From assembly GCF_003001815.1 (NCBI RefSeq), contig NZ_PVMZ01000011.1, positions 62,001 through 126,000 on the forward strand: a stretch of 64,000 nt of DNA, in the 5' to 3' direction. Origin of the DNA: Actinoplanes italicus. Lineage in GTDB: Bacteria > Actinomycetota > Actinomycetes > Mycobacteriales > Micromonosporaceae. A program made the translations under genes and the position numbers. Numbering within the stretch: the first letter of the stretch is position 1; every line of letters starts with the position of its first letter. The notes below the pieces were generated by a model. That model worked only from the letters and a program-made list of their open reading frames with translations, searched no databases and was not told the DNA's origin. Shown here in pieces: positions 25,314 through 36,003 of the stretch.

Positions 25314-26252
25314 ATGACCGAGGTGCACGGGAAGATCGAAGCCGGTACGCCGCTCGTCGGTGGCACCGGGCGACTCGGCGGGCCGCTTCCCGGGGCCGGG
25401 CCGCGGCCCGGGCCGTTCAGTGAGAGCGAGCCCGCCGGGCACAGTGAGGCGCACGGCGCCGACGGGGGGACGATCAGCGCCGAGGAGAGCGGGGGCGAGT
25501 TCAGCGCGGCCTGGCTGTCGCTGCGGGAACCCGCGGACGCCTCCGCCCGTGCGCTCGAGCTGGTGGAGCAGCTGCCGGGGACGGTACGGACGGTTCGCGA
25601 CCTGGGCTGCGGGACCGGGTCGCTGGGGCGGTGGCTGTCGCCGCGGCTCGGTGCGGGACAGCATTGGATCATGACGGATCGAGACCCCGCGCTGCTGCTG
25701 CACGCGGCGGAGAGCATGCCGGACGGGGTGACCGTCAGCACGCAGCGGCTGGACGTCACCGACCTCACCGCCGCCGACCTCGCCGACACGGATCTCGTCA
25801 CCTGTTCGGCGCTGCTCGACCTGCTGACCGCCGAGGAGGTGGAGCGGCTCGCGGGTGTGTGCGCCGAGGCCCGGGTGTCGGTGCTGTTCACGCTCTCGGT
25901 GACCGGGGAGGTGCAGCTCGCGCCGCACGACCCGCTGGACGCCGAGTTCGAGGCGGGGTTCAACGCCCACCAGCGGCGCGTGATGGACGGGCGGCGGCTG
26001 CTCGGGCCGGACGCGCCGCGGGTCGCCGAGGAGGCGTTCACCAGGGCCGGAGCCACCGTCACGGTACGGCCCAGCCCGTGGCGCCTCGGTCCGGCGATGC
26101 CCGCGCTGACCGCGGAATGGCTACGCGGCTGGGTCGGCGCGGCCGCCGAGGAACGCCCCGACCTGCCCGCCGGCGACTATCTGGAGCGCCGTCTGGCAGC
26201 ACTTCCGCATGCTTCCGTGGGTCACAAGGATGTTTTGGCGATCTTCAACTGA
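25314..26252 (+). CDS. SAM-dependent class I methyltransferase
   Basis: A 312-residue enzyme from ATG 25314 with GAGGAGG 5 bases upstream. Motif I is VRDLGCGTGSLGRWL near 100, motif II IMTDRDPALL, and motif IV DLVTCSALLDLLT. The first 60 residues are Gly/Pro/Ser-rich and likely disordered. It probably methylates an intermediate of this cluster (inference from position). An in-frame upstream ATG at 25254 lies inside the 14-bp array and is less likely. Confidence 0.88.
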   Translation: MTEVHGKIEAGTPLVGGTGRLGGPLPGAGPRPGPFSESEPAGHSEAHGADGGTISAEESGGEFSAAWLSLREPADASARALELVEQLPGTVRTVRDLGCGTGSLGRWLSPRLGAGQHWIMTDRDPALLLHAAESMPDGVTVSTQRLDVTDLTAADLADTDLVTCSALLDLLTAEEVERLAGVCAEARVSVLFTLSVTGEVQLAPHDPLDAEFEAGFNAHQRRVMDGRRLLGPDAPRVAEEAFTRAGATVTVRPSPWRLGPAMPALTAEWLRGWVGAAAEERPDLPAGDYLERRLAALPHASVGHKDVLAIFN

Positions 26253-26309
26253 ACCGGGAGACGCCGACCGGGCGTACTAGTCCTCGAAAGCGACGAGGGG
26301 ACATGGGAC

Positions 26310-27389
26310 GTGAACCGATCGATCTGGGCCTGGCTGCGTCTGGTGGGTGGCGCGGGAATCCTGGCTCTGGTGATGTGGCGGCTCGGGACCGGCGCGTTCC
26401 TGGACGGGCTGCGGGTGCTCGACACGGCCGCGCTGCTGGCGGCGCTGGGGATCGGCGCCGCGACCACGCTGCTCAGCGCGTGGCGCTGGTGCCTGGTGGC
26501 CCGCGGGCTCGGCATGCGGCTGTCGCTGAAGGACGCGACGGCCGACTACTACCAGGCGCTGTTCCTGAACGCCGCGCTGCCGGGCGGGATCCTCGGCGAC
26601 GTCGGCCGGGCGGTGCGCCACGGCAAGGACGAGGGCGACCTGGGACGTGGGGTCCGGGCCGTGGTGCTGGAGCGTACGGCGGGACAGGTCGTCCTGCTCG
26701 TCGTGGGGGCTGCCGTTCTCGTAGCCGTACCCTCGCCGGTCTTTGATCTCCTGAAGGCGCACGGACCGCAGGCCGCGGCAGCCACCGTGACCGTCGCCCT
26801 GGCCGGCGTCCTGATCGTTCTCGGACTCCGCCGGTTGCGCGGTGGCCGGTCGAAGGCGGCCGGCGCGGCGCGGACCGGGATGAGCGAGATCCGCGCCGGG
26901 CTACTGTCGCGGCGCAGCGGGCCGGGCGTGCTGCTGGCGTCGGCGGCCGTGCTGGCCGGGCACCTGGCGACGTTCCTGGTGGCGGCCCGTGCGGCGGGCA
27001 GTGCCGCGTCGCTGCTGGAGCTGGCGCCGCTGCTGCTGCTCGCGCTGATCGCGATGGGCCTGCCGGTGAACGTCGGCGGCTGGGGGCCCCGCGAAGGTGT
27101 GATGGCCTGGGCGTTCGGCGCCGCCGGGCTGAGCGCGGCGCAGGGTCTGACGATCGCGGTGGCCTACGGCATCCTGGCGTTCGTGGCGGCGGCTCCCGGC
27201 GCCGTGGTGCTGGTGGCGCGGCTGCTGGCACGTCGGGCCGAGGCGCCGGTCGCGGAGCCGGCTGCCCAGCCCGCCCCCGTTCCGGCACTCACCGTGGCGC
27301 CCGCGCCGGCCATGGCGCTGGAGCCGGTGGTCGTGCCGCTCCCCGCCATCCGGCTGCGGGCCCGGACACGGGTCGGTGTCGCGGCTTGA
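26310..27389 (+). CDS. Lysylphosphatidylglycerol synthase TM-region/UPF0104 flippase-like protein
   Basis: A 359-residue polytopic membrane protein from GTG 26310. The AALLAALGIGAATTLLSAWRW and YYQALFLNAALPGGILGDVGRA segments, and NVGGWGPREGVMAWAFG near 250, are hallmarks of the LPG synthase membrane domain (COG0392-type). This domain moves lipids across the bilayer. No catalytic aminoacyl transferase domain is attached. It ends with a Pro/Ala-rich tail of about 50 residues. Last gene of the + strand unit; suggests that the product is lipid-linked or exported. Confidence 0.9.
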   Translation: MNRSIWAWLRLVGGAGILALVMWRLGTGAFLDGLRVLDTAALLAALGIGAATTLLSAWRWCLVARGLGMRLSLKDATADYYQALFLNAALPGGILGDVGRAVRHGKDEGDLGRGVRAVVLERTAGQVVLLVVGAAVLVAVPSPVFDLLKAHGPQAAAATVTVALAGVLIVLGLRRLRGGRSKAAGAARTGMSEIRAGLLSRRSGPGVLLASAAVLAGHLATFLVAARAAGSAASLLELAPLLLLALIAMGLPVNVGGWGPREGVMAWAFGAAGLSAAQGLTIAVAYGILAFVAAAPGAVVLVARLLARRAEAPVAEPAAQPAPVPALTVAPAPAMALEPVVVPLPAIRLRARTRVGVAA

Positions 27390-27427
27390 CGGACGGGTCC
27401 CCTCTCACCCGGACGGTGCGTCTGTCC

Positions 27428-27452
27428 CGGCCGGTCCGCTCAGGACCGGCCG
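27428..27452. terminator. Hairpin at the convergent ends of flippase and reductase genes
   Basis: CGGCCGGTCC and GGACCGGCCG pair perfectly over a 5-base loop. The right arm lies within the last codons of the minus-strand reductase. Confidence 0.6.
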
Positions 27453-28132
27453 AACCGCTCCGACAGGGCGTATCGCAGCAGCACGACGTCACCGATCTGG
27501 CGGACCTCGGCCAGCGTGGCCCGGTTGTCCGGGCCCCACGGGAAGTCGCCGTCGTGGACGAATCGCGGCGCCCGCGAGTCACCGACGAAGAATGGCGCCA
27601 CCACCAGCTGCAACTCGTCGGCGAGACCGGCGCTGAGGAACTGGGTGTGCATGTGGCCGCCGCCCTCGACCATCAGCCGGCGCACGCCACGCTCGCCCAG
27701 ATCGGCGGAGACCAGCCGCACGTCGACCGGATCTCCGCCATCGACGACCGTCGCCTTCTCGCCGAGCAGCTTGCGGGCCTCGTCCACGGTCGACGTCGCA
27801 CAATAGACGAGCTTGTCGGCGTCACCCGTGGTGAAGAACGACGCTGCGGGGTCGAGGTGGCAACTGCCGGTTACGGTGACCTTCACCGGGTCCGGATCTT
27901 CCCCTCGGGCGATCCGGGCGGCGCGACGGGCCGCCGAACGCACGAGCAGTCGCGGGTTGTCCTGGCGGATCGTCCCGGCGCCGACCAGGATCGCGTCGCA
28001 CTGGGCGCGGACCGCGTCGACCCGGTCGAAGTCGGCCTCATTGGAGAGGAGCAGCCGCTCCTCACCGGCGTCGTCGAGATAGCCGTCGATGGACATGCCA
28101 CAACTCAGCAAGGTGTAAGGACGCTCAGCCAC
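27440..28132 (-). CDS. RibD C-terminal-type pyrimidine reductase
   Basis: A 230-residue dihydrofolate-reductase-fold protein. It has SCGMSIDGYLDD at the start, CDAILVGAGTIRQDNPRLLVR and RLMVEGGGHMHTQFL, the hallmarks of the reductase that converts the ribosylamino- to the ribitylaminopyrimidine phosphate in riboflavin synthesis. No deaminase domain is attached, so it is not a full RibD. It faces ribA across a 113-bp divergent region, and the two would act consecutively on GTP-derived pyrimidine. GTG start at 28132. Confidence 0.9.
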   Translation of the reverse strand: MAERPYTLLSCGMSIDGYLDDAGEERLLLSNEADFDRVDAVRAQCDAILVGAGTIRQDNPRLLVRSAARRAARIARGEDPDPVKVTVTGSCHLDPAASFFTTGDADKLVYCATSTVDEARKLLGEKATVVDGGDPVDVRLVSADLGERGVRRLMVEGGGHMHTQFLSAGLADELQLVVAPFFVGDSRAPRFVHDGDFPWGPDNRATLAEVRQIGDVVLLRYALSERFGRS

Positions 28133-28245
28133 CGATGACGCCTCCAGGTATCGGCCCTCACCATAATCCCCGTGTGCGGGAACCGAACTCTGGGCAGAGG
28201 ATCACCGGCGCGCCGAGTACGGCGGGAACCAAACGAGGAGGACCG

Positions 28246-28917
28246 ATGTTCGAAGCCCAGGCCACGCGTCTCGCGGTTGCGGAAGCCACCCTGCGGCGGC
28301 AGGTCACCGTGCCGCTGCGCTTCCCGGACGGCTACGCGACCAGTGCGCGGGTGATGACATTCGACGGCCTGTCCGACGGGAAGGAACATCTCGCCCTCGG
28401 TCTCGGCGACTGGCAACGGGCCCTGACCAAGTCGGCGGCCGGTGGACGGGCGCCACTGGTCCGCCCGCACAGCGAGTGCCTCACCGGCGACGTGTTCGGC
28501 AGCCAGCGCTGCGACTGCGGCCCGCAGTTGCGCGAGGCCGTCGAGCGGATCGCCGAGCAGGGCGGATTCCTCCTCTACCTGCGGCAGGAGGGGCGGGGCA
28601 TCGGGCTGTACGCGAAACTCGACGCCTACGCCCTGCAGGACGACGGGCTGGACACCTACGAGGCGAACGTGGCGCTCGGACGGGGCGAGGACGAGCGCGA
28701 CTACACCGCGGCGGCGCAGATGCTGCGGGCGCTCGGGGTGGACCGGGTGCGCCTGCTCAGCAACAACCCGGACAAGGCCGTGCAGCTCACCGACCTGGGC
28801 ATCGACGTCACCCAGCGGATCCCGACCGGGGTGCACCTGTCCGCGGCCAACGTGCGCTATCTCAGCGTGAAGGCCTCGCACACCGCCCACACGATCGAAC
28901 TCCCACTGGCCGAGTGA
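28246..28917 (+). CDS. ribA: GTP cyclohydrolase II
   Basis: A 223-residue RibA without a DHBP synthase domain. Zinc ligands are C78, C89 and C91 (HSECLTGDVFGSQRCDCG); YLRQEGRGIGLYAKL holds the catalytic Arg, and the GTP-binding region LSNNPDKAVQL follows. The active-site Tyr of AYALQDDG is present (Y128). It opens the imidazole ring of GTP. GAGGAGG precedes the ATG. As a stand-alone copy in a glycosyltransferase cluster it is probably a pathway-specific paralogue, not the riboflavin operon enzyme (inference). Confidence 0.93.
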   Translation: MFEAQATRLAVAEATLRRQVTVPLRFPDGYATSARVMTFDGLSDGKEHLALGLGDWQRALTKSAAGGRAPLVRPHSECLTGDVFGSQRCDCGPQLREAVERIAEQGGFLLYLRQEGRGIGLYAKLDAYALQDDGLDTYEANVALGRGEDERDYTAAAQMLRALGVDRVRLLSNNPDKAVQLTDLGIDVTQRIPTGVHLSAANVRYLSVKASHTAHTIELPLAE

Positions 28918-28938
28918 CGTTCCCTGGCCGAGTGACGT
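28906..28938. repeat. Stop-anchored duplication at the end of ribA (18-bp period x 2)
   Basis: CTGGCCGAGTGACGT occurs at 28906 and 28924. The first copy encodes the last residues (LAE) and the TGA stop (28915-28917); the second is its non-coding duplicate. Confidence 0.85.
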
Positions 28939-28976
28939 GCGAGGCCTTCTAGCGGCGGGTCCGGCAGGATGGCAGG

Positions 28977-30899
28977 GTGACCGGCGTGGACAAACCGGAG
29001 GCGGGCGATCTCGGCGCGATGACCGCCGCGGTCGACCAGCTGCCCTTCATCGTCGCCGTGTGCGAGGGACCGGACCTGCTGCTGGTGGCCGCCAACGCGG
29101 CCACCCGGGCCGTGCTTCCCGGCCGCGACGTGATCGGCCGCCCGATCCGGGACGTGATCAGCGACCTGGCCGGGCAGCAGTTCGTCGACGCCTACTACGA
29201 GGTGTACCGGACCGGTGAACCCGTCACCGGCCGGCAGTGGCGGGCCCATCTGGACCAGCCCGACGGGTCGGTCCACGAGATGTACGCGACGTTCACGATC
29301 GTCCCGTGGATCGACGGCGGCGTCCTGCGCGGGGTGATCGGGGCGGCGTTCGACGTCACCGGGCTGGCCCGTGACCGTCAGGCCGCCGAGCAGGAGGCGG
29401 AACGGCTGCGCCGCGACTACCGGCAGAGCCGCGACGTCATCAACGCGCTGCAGCGGGAACTGCTGCCGTCCGGGCTGCCGGTGCTGCCCGGCCTGCAGGT
29501 GGCGGCGAGCTACCTGCTGGCCGAGACGGACACCGCGGCCGGAGGTGACTGGTTCGACGCGGTGGCCCGCCCCGACGGGCTGGTCGCCCTCGTCGTCGGC
29601 GACGTGGTCGGGCACGGCGTCACCGCCTCCGGGGTGATGGGGCAGCTGCGGGCGGTGCTGCAGGAGCGCCTCGACGCCGGGGTCGGCATCGCCGAGGCCC
29701 TGGCCGCCGCCGACCGGCTGGCCGGTCGGGTGCCGGCGGCCTACGCGGCGACCGTCTGCCTGGCCCTGCTCGACCCCGTGACCGGCGCGCTGTCGTACTG
29801 CACGGCCGGGCATCCGGCGCCACTCGTGGTCCCTGCCCTGGGCGGTGCCCGCTATCTCGACACCACCCGCGGCACCCCGCTCGGCACCGGCGGCGTCTTC
29901 CCGGTGCGGCAGGACCGGCTCGAACCCGGCGACCTGCTGCTGCTCTACACCGACGGGATCCTCGAACGGCCCGGCGCGGTCGCCGGCGGGGCCGGTGAAC
30001 TCGCCCAGGTCGCGGCGGACGCGGCCGCCGGGCGGGCCCTGCACGAGCCGGCCGCCACCGCGGCGGAGCGGGTCTGCTCGCAGACCCTCGAGCTGCTCGT
30101 CCGCTCCGGCGGGTACGCCGACGACGTCACCCTGCTCGCGGCTCAGCGCGTGTCCGTCGTACCGGAGATGGTCCTCGACCTTCCGGCGCAGCCGGCCGCC
30201 CTCAGCGGAGCCCGCCGGGAGATCGCCGCCTGGCTCGGGGCGATCGGCGCCGCCGCGAACGACGTCTTCGTGATCCAGCACGCCCTCGGTGAACTGACCA
30301 CCAACGCCATCGAGCACGCGTTCGGCGGCGACGGGCGCGAGAACATCGAGGTCCGTGCCGTGCTGGACCGGTCCGGGATGGTCGAGGCCACCGTCACCGA
30401 CCACGGCGGCTGGCGGGTCCCGGAACGGCAGCCGACCCGCGGGCGCGGCCTGGCGCTCACTGCGCAGCTCGTGCAGAGCCTGCGAGTCGATCCGGGCGAG
30501 CACGGCACCGTGGCGACCGTCCGGCATCCGCTGGTACGCCCGGCACGGCTGCTCACCCACTTCGACGAGGCGGTGCCCGCACCACCGCGCGACGAGGACG
30601 TGGCGATCACCGAACTCCCCGGCGGTGACGAGGCGCGGGTCCGGCTGGACGGGCCGATCGACGCGGGAACCTCCGACGGCGTACGCAAGGAGCTGCTCCG
30701 CCGCAGCCGTGGCGGCACCGTGCCGATGACCGTCGACCTGACCGGCGTCAGCCACCTGGCCAGTTCAGGGGTGTCCGCGCTGCACGAGGTGGCCGTCCAC
30801 CACCACGACGGCAAGGCGCCGCTGACCCTGATCGCCGCGCCCGGCAGTCCCGCCGCACGGATCCTCGACCTGGTCGGACTCCCGTCATCCACAGGGTGA
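28977..30899 (+). CDS. PAS-PP2C (SpoIIE-type)-HATPase-STAS signalling protein
   Basis: A 640-residue cytosolic partner-switching protein. A PAS sensor spans about 15-130, followed by a short coiled coil (EQEAERLRRDYRQSRDV). The Mn-dependent phosphatase (about 165-385) shows TAAGGDWFDAV, GDVVGHGVTASGVM, LLYTDGILE and GYADDVTLL. An anti-sigma-type ATPase (about 400-525) has ALGELTTNAIEHAFGG, and the C-terminal STAS domain has DLTGVSHLASSGVSALHEV with the phosphorylatable Ser. All three elements of a sigma-factor switch are in one chain. No sigma factor gene is adjacent. GTG start, 60 bp after ribA. Confidence 0.9.
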   Translation: MTGVDKPEAGDLGAMTAAVDQLPFIVAVCEGPDLLLVAANAATRAVLPGRDVIGRPIRDVISDLAGQQFVDAYYEVYRTGEPVTGRQWRAHLDQPDGSVHEMYATFTIVPWIDGGVLRGVIGAAFDVTGLARDRQAAEQEAERLRRDYRQSRDVINALQRELLPSGLPVLPGLQVAASYLLAETDTAAGGDWFDAVARPDGLVALVVGDVVGHGVTASGVMGQLRAVLQERLDAGVGIAEALAAADRLAGRVPAAYAATVCLALLDPVTGALSYCTAGHPAPLVVPALGGARYLDTTRGTPLGTGGVFPVRQDRLEPGDLLLLYTDGILERPGAVAGGAGELAQVAADAAAGRALHEPAATAAERVCSQTLELLVRSGGYADDVTLLAAQRVSVVPEMVLDLPAQPAALSGARREIAAWLGAIGAAANDVFVIQHALGELTTNAIEHAFGGDGRENIEVRAVLDRSGMVEATVTDHGGWRVPERQPTRGRGLALTAQLVQSLRVDPGEHGTVATVRHPLVRPARLLTHFDEAVPAPPRDEDVAITELPGGDEARVRLDGPIDAGTSDGVRKELLRRSRGGTVPMTVDLTGVSHLASSGVSALHEVAVHHHDGKAPLTLIAAPGSPAARILDLVGLPSSTG

Positions 30900-30935
30900 A
30901 TCCGATCGGCCGTTCGGCTCTCTAGACTTCCCCGG

Positions 30936-33461
<2,526 letters not shown>

Positions 33462-33467
33462 CATCCG

Positions 33468-33495
33468 CCTGGCGGGTGTGCCCACACCCGCCAGG
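33468..33495 (+). terminator. recQ: RecQ terminator, 13-bp perfect stem
   Basis: CCTGGCGGGTGTG (33468-33480) and its exact complement (33483-33495) form a near loop-less stem 6 bases after the recQ stop. Confidence 0.8.
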
Positions 33496-33643
33496 CCCCT
33501 GTCTCATCCCTCCGCGAGACGTGTCGCGGTCCGGGCCCTCCACCCGCCGCCGGGACGATCGGCACGGGCCGTTCAGCTGCCCCATATGCGGCTGGAGGCT
33601 GCCACCCGAACCACCCAGCGCCTCCGCCCTGAGCCGTGCGATA

Positions 33644-33855
33644 AACAACCCCGAACACACACCCCCGCCGCGATCAAGGACTGCCACACGAATCCGCCAG
33701 CGGCCTACACCCACAGCCGCACGATCAACAACCCCGAACACACACCCCCGCCGCGATCAAGGACTGCCACACGAATCCGCCAGCGGCCTTCACCCACAGC
33801 CGCACGATCAACAACCCTCACCCACAGCCGCACGATCAACGACGCCGAACACACG
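33644..33855. repeat. 83-bp tandem repeat, about 2.5 copies
   Basis: AACAACCCCGAACACACACC begins units at 33644 and 33727; a third, partial copy starts at 33810. The third copy contains a further internal duplication of CACCCACAGCCGCACGATCA. Confidence 0.88.
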
Positions 33856-34072
33856 GCCCCGCTGCGACCAGGGGCTACGACCGAAATAGCTCAACAACCG
33901 TCATCCGCTGCTGCACGATCAACTAGGCCCCCAAAAAACCGACCGGCTGTGGTTCAGGGCTGCTAACCGAGCGATTTAGCAACCCCGCCCCATGGCCGCG
34001 CGATCAAATGGGGCTCGAGATACGTGCCCGGCTGTGGACCACGGCTGTTACGACGGTCGGTGGCTCCGATGG

Positions 34073-34162
34073 CCGGCGACTCCGACGCATGACGGATCCC
34101 CCAACAACCGGCGACTCCGACGCATGACGGATCCCCCGACAGTTGACGGTTCCAACGCATGA
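34073..34162. repeat. 35-bp tandem repeat, about 2.5 copies
   Basis: CCGGCGACTCCGACGCATGA begins copies at 34073 and 34108; a degenerate third copy ends in CAACGCATGACG. Confidence 0.8.
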
Positions 34163-34281
34163 CGACTAAGTCGTTCGACGGCTACATCGTTTGGCAACCA
34201 TGACGTTCGGCGACCCGACGCTTTTGCGAGGACTCGGCACCACGGCAAGCAAGCCGACGACCTCGCAGCGGCCGACGGCCA

Positions 34282-34337
34282 GCGACAAGCGGCCGGCGAC
34301 AAGCGGCCGGCGACAGGCGGCCGGCGACAGGCCCCGG
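34282..34337. repeat. 14-bp tandem repeat x 4
   Basis: GCGACAAGCGGCCG and close variants start at 34282, 34296, 34310 and 34324, just downstream of the minus-strand YceI gene. Confidence 0.85.
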
Positions 34338-34353
34338 CGTCAGGCGTCAGGCC

Positions 34354-35025
34354 TCAGGCGTTGCGGATGGCTTCGCCGGCCAGTTCGATGCGGATCTTCT
34401 TGCCGACCAGGACGCCGCCGGACTCGAGCATCACGTTCCAGAGCAGGCCGTAGTCCTCGCGGTCCAGTTCGGCGGAGGCACTGAACCCGAAGATCTCCCG
34501 GCCGTACGGGTCGCGGCGTGCACCGCCGAACTCCATGTGCATGTCGATCGGCCGGGTGACGCTCTTGACCGTCAGGTAGCCCCTGATCACGAACCTGCCC
34601 GACGCACGGGTCGCGGCCGGCGGCAGGTCCGCGGCCGTTCCTCGCCGGCCGAGCGGGTTGTTGCGCAGCCGTACCCAATTGAAGATCGGATCGCTGTCCG
34701 CCTCCCAGGTGATAGCGGTGCTGCGGTACTCGATCGTCGGGTAGCGGTTGACGTCGAGAAAGTCCGGGCTGGACAGGTGCGCGTCCCGCTCCGGGTTGTG
34801 TGTGTTGATGCTGTCCGTGCGAATCGTGGCACTGATCGACGAGCGCAGTGGATCCGTCGCCACCACGATCGTCGCGGCGCCCCTCGCGAACTCCCCCCGG
34901 ATCGGACTGACCATCATGTGCTGTGCGACGAACCCGATGCGTTTGTGGGCCTCGTCCAGTGTGTAGACGCCTGGATCCGGAATGATCAGGCCGTTCCACT
35001 CACGGACCGGCCGTTCGACCGTCAC
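34354..35025 (-). CDS. YceI-family lipid-binding protein
   Basis: A 223-residue lipocalin-like protein. The YceI pattern is visible in PGVYTLDEAHKRIGFVAQHM, NPERDAHLSSPDFLDVNRYP, VKSVTRPIDMHMEFGG and GREIFGFSASAELDREDYG. Members bind isoprenoid-type lipids in a beta-barrel. A Gly/Ala/Arg-rich insert (RRGTAADLPPAATR) interrupts the middle. No signal peptide is seen, so it is likely cytosolic. Confidence 0.9.
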   Translation of the reverse strand: MTVERPVREWNGLIIPDPGVYTLDEAHKRIGFVAQHMMVSPIRGEFARGAATIVVATDPLRSSISATIRTDSINTHNPERDAHLSSPDFLDVNRYPTIEYRSTAITWEADSDPIFNWVRLRNNPLGRRGTAADLPPAATRASGRFVIRGYLTVKSVTRPIDMHMEFGGARRDPYGREIFGFSASAELDREDYGLLWNVMLESGGVLVGKKIRIELAGEAIRNA

Positions 35026-35411
35026 GTAGCTCTCCCCCTCGCAACATCGCTGCCGCTCGGGGCGGCGCGCGAGCCCCCCGGCTCGCCCGATGCTGATGCG
35101 CGAGGATTCTAAGCACCGAAGTGTTCGGACAGTTAACCCCCGGATTGCGTTACGTGTTCACCGCCACAGTGGACCCACTGTCACCCATCCGGCGTCCCGG
35201 ACAAATCGCATTCCCAATTGTGGACACTCTGAACAGCCAAAATGCGTTCGGCGCAACAATTCGGGGCGATTTAACAATCACTCGGAAGGGTGTCAGAAGG
35301 GTGACACGGAGCGTGAGCATGGCACGCGAAGTTAACTCCGCGTACCGGATCTTGAGATGGCTCGACCACCGGCGGACGCCATAGGCCCGTCCGCCGGTGG
35401 GATCGCGACCC
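35026..35411. other. Intergenic: YceI promoter side and VOC terminator
   Basis: Contains the perfect inverted repeat ACAGTGG-AC-CCACTGT (35166-35181), about 140 bp upstream of the YceI gene, which could be an operator. A terminator for the VOC gene lies at its right end. No gene is seen. Confidence 0.5.
35366..35400 (-). terminator. VOC gene terminator, 13-bp perfect stem
   Basis: CCACCGGCGGACG and its exact complement surround a 9-base loop, 11 bases after the stop of the minus-strand VOC gene. Confidence 0.8.
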
Positions 35412-35816
35412 TCACTGGGTGATGTTGACCATCCATGGGATGCCGAACCGGTCGACCAGCTGACCGAACTCGTCGCCCCACATCTGCTTCTCCAGCGGCA
35501 CCCGGACCTGGCCGCCGGCCGACAGTTTCTCCCAGGCGGCGCGCAGGGTGTCACCGTCGGGGCCGCTCAGGCTGACGGTGATGTTCTCGCCGGGCTTGTA
35601 CTCCATCCCGGGCGGGCAGTCGGAGGCCATCAGCGTGTAGCCCTGCGGGGTCTCCAGCTGCGCGTGCATGATCAGGTCGGCCGAGGCCGGGTCGGGCGCA
35701 CCGAACTCGCCGAAGGTGTTCACCTTGAGCTCGCCGCCGAAGATCGAGTGGTAGAACTCGACGGCCTCGCGAGCCTTGCCGTCGAACGTCAGATACGGGT
35801 TGAGGGTGGACGTCAT
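35412..35816 (-). CDS. VOC/PhnB-like glyoxalase-fold protein
   Basis: A 134-residue PhnB/3-demethylubiquinone-methyltransferase-like member of the vicinal oxygen chelate superfamily: NPYLTFDGKAREAVEFYHSI at the start, MLQ-type core IMHAQLETPQGYTLMASD, and WGDEFGQLVDRFGIPWMVNI at the end. ATG 35816 has GGAG 6 bases upstream; an ATG four codons earlier (35828) is possible. No substrate can be assigned. Confidence 0.9.
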   Translation of the reverse strand: MTSTLNPYLTFDGKAREAVEFYHSIFGGELKVNTFGEFGAPDPASADLIMHAQLETPQGYTLMASDCPPGMEYKPGENITVSLSGPDGDTLRAAWEKLSAGGQVRVPLEKQMWGDEFGQLVDRFGIPWMVNITQ

Positions 35817-36003
35817 CGGGTGCTCCATCGTCGTCGTTGACTCCGTCCCCTCGGACGCTAGACCCGGCCCCCGACATTTTCGCCCGCGATCGCCCCGGCT
35901 CCACCCGACCGGGGCACGAACGGCACCGCCGATGTCGTACCCCACCGGTAGCATCCGCCCAGTGAACTGAATCGATATGGACCGGGGCGATCGAGGGGGC
36001 ACC

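Larger units (their letters stand above)
33496..34353. other. 860-bp gap without genes, filled with three tandem arrays
   Basis: No frame has a ribosome site plus protein-like composition. AT content is higher than in neighbouring genes. The three arrays at 33644, 34073 and 34282 account for much of it. Confidence 0.65.

Noticed and set aside
23840..28917. Riboflavin biosynthesis operon
   Set aside because: Only RibA and a RibD reductase domain are present; no ribE/ribH, and the other genes do not belong to riboflavin synthesis.
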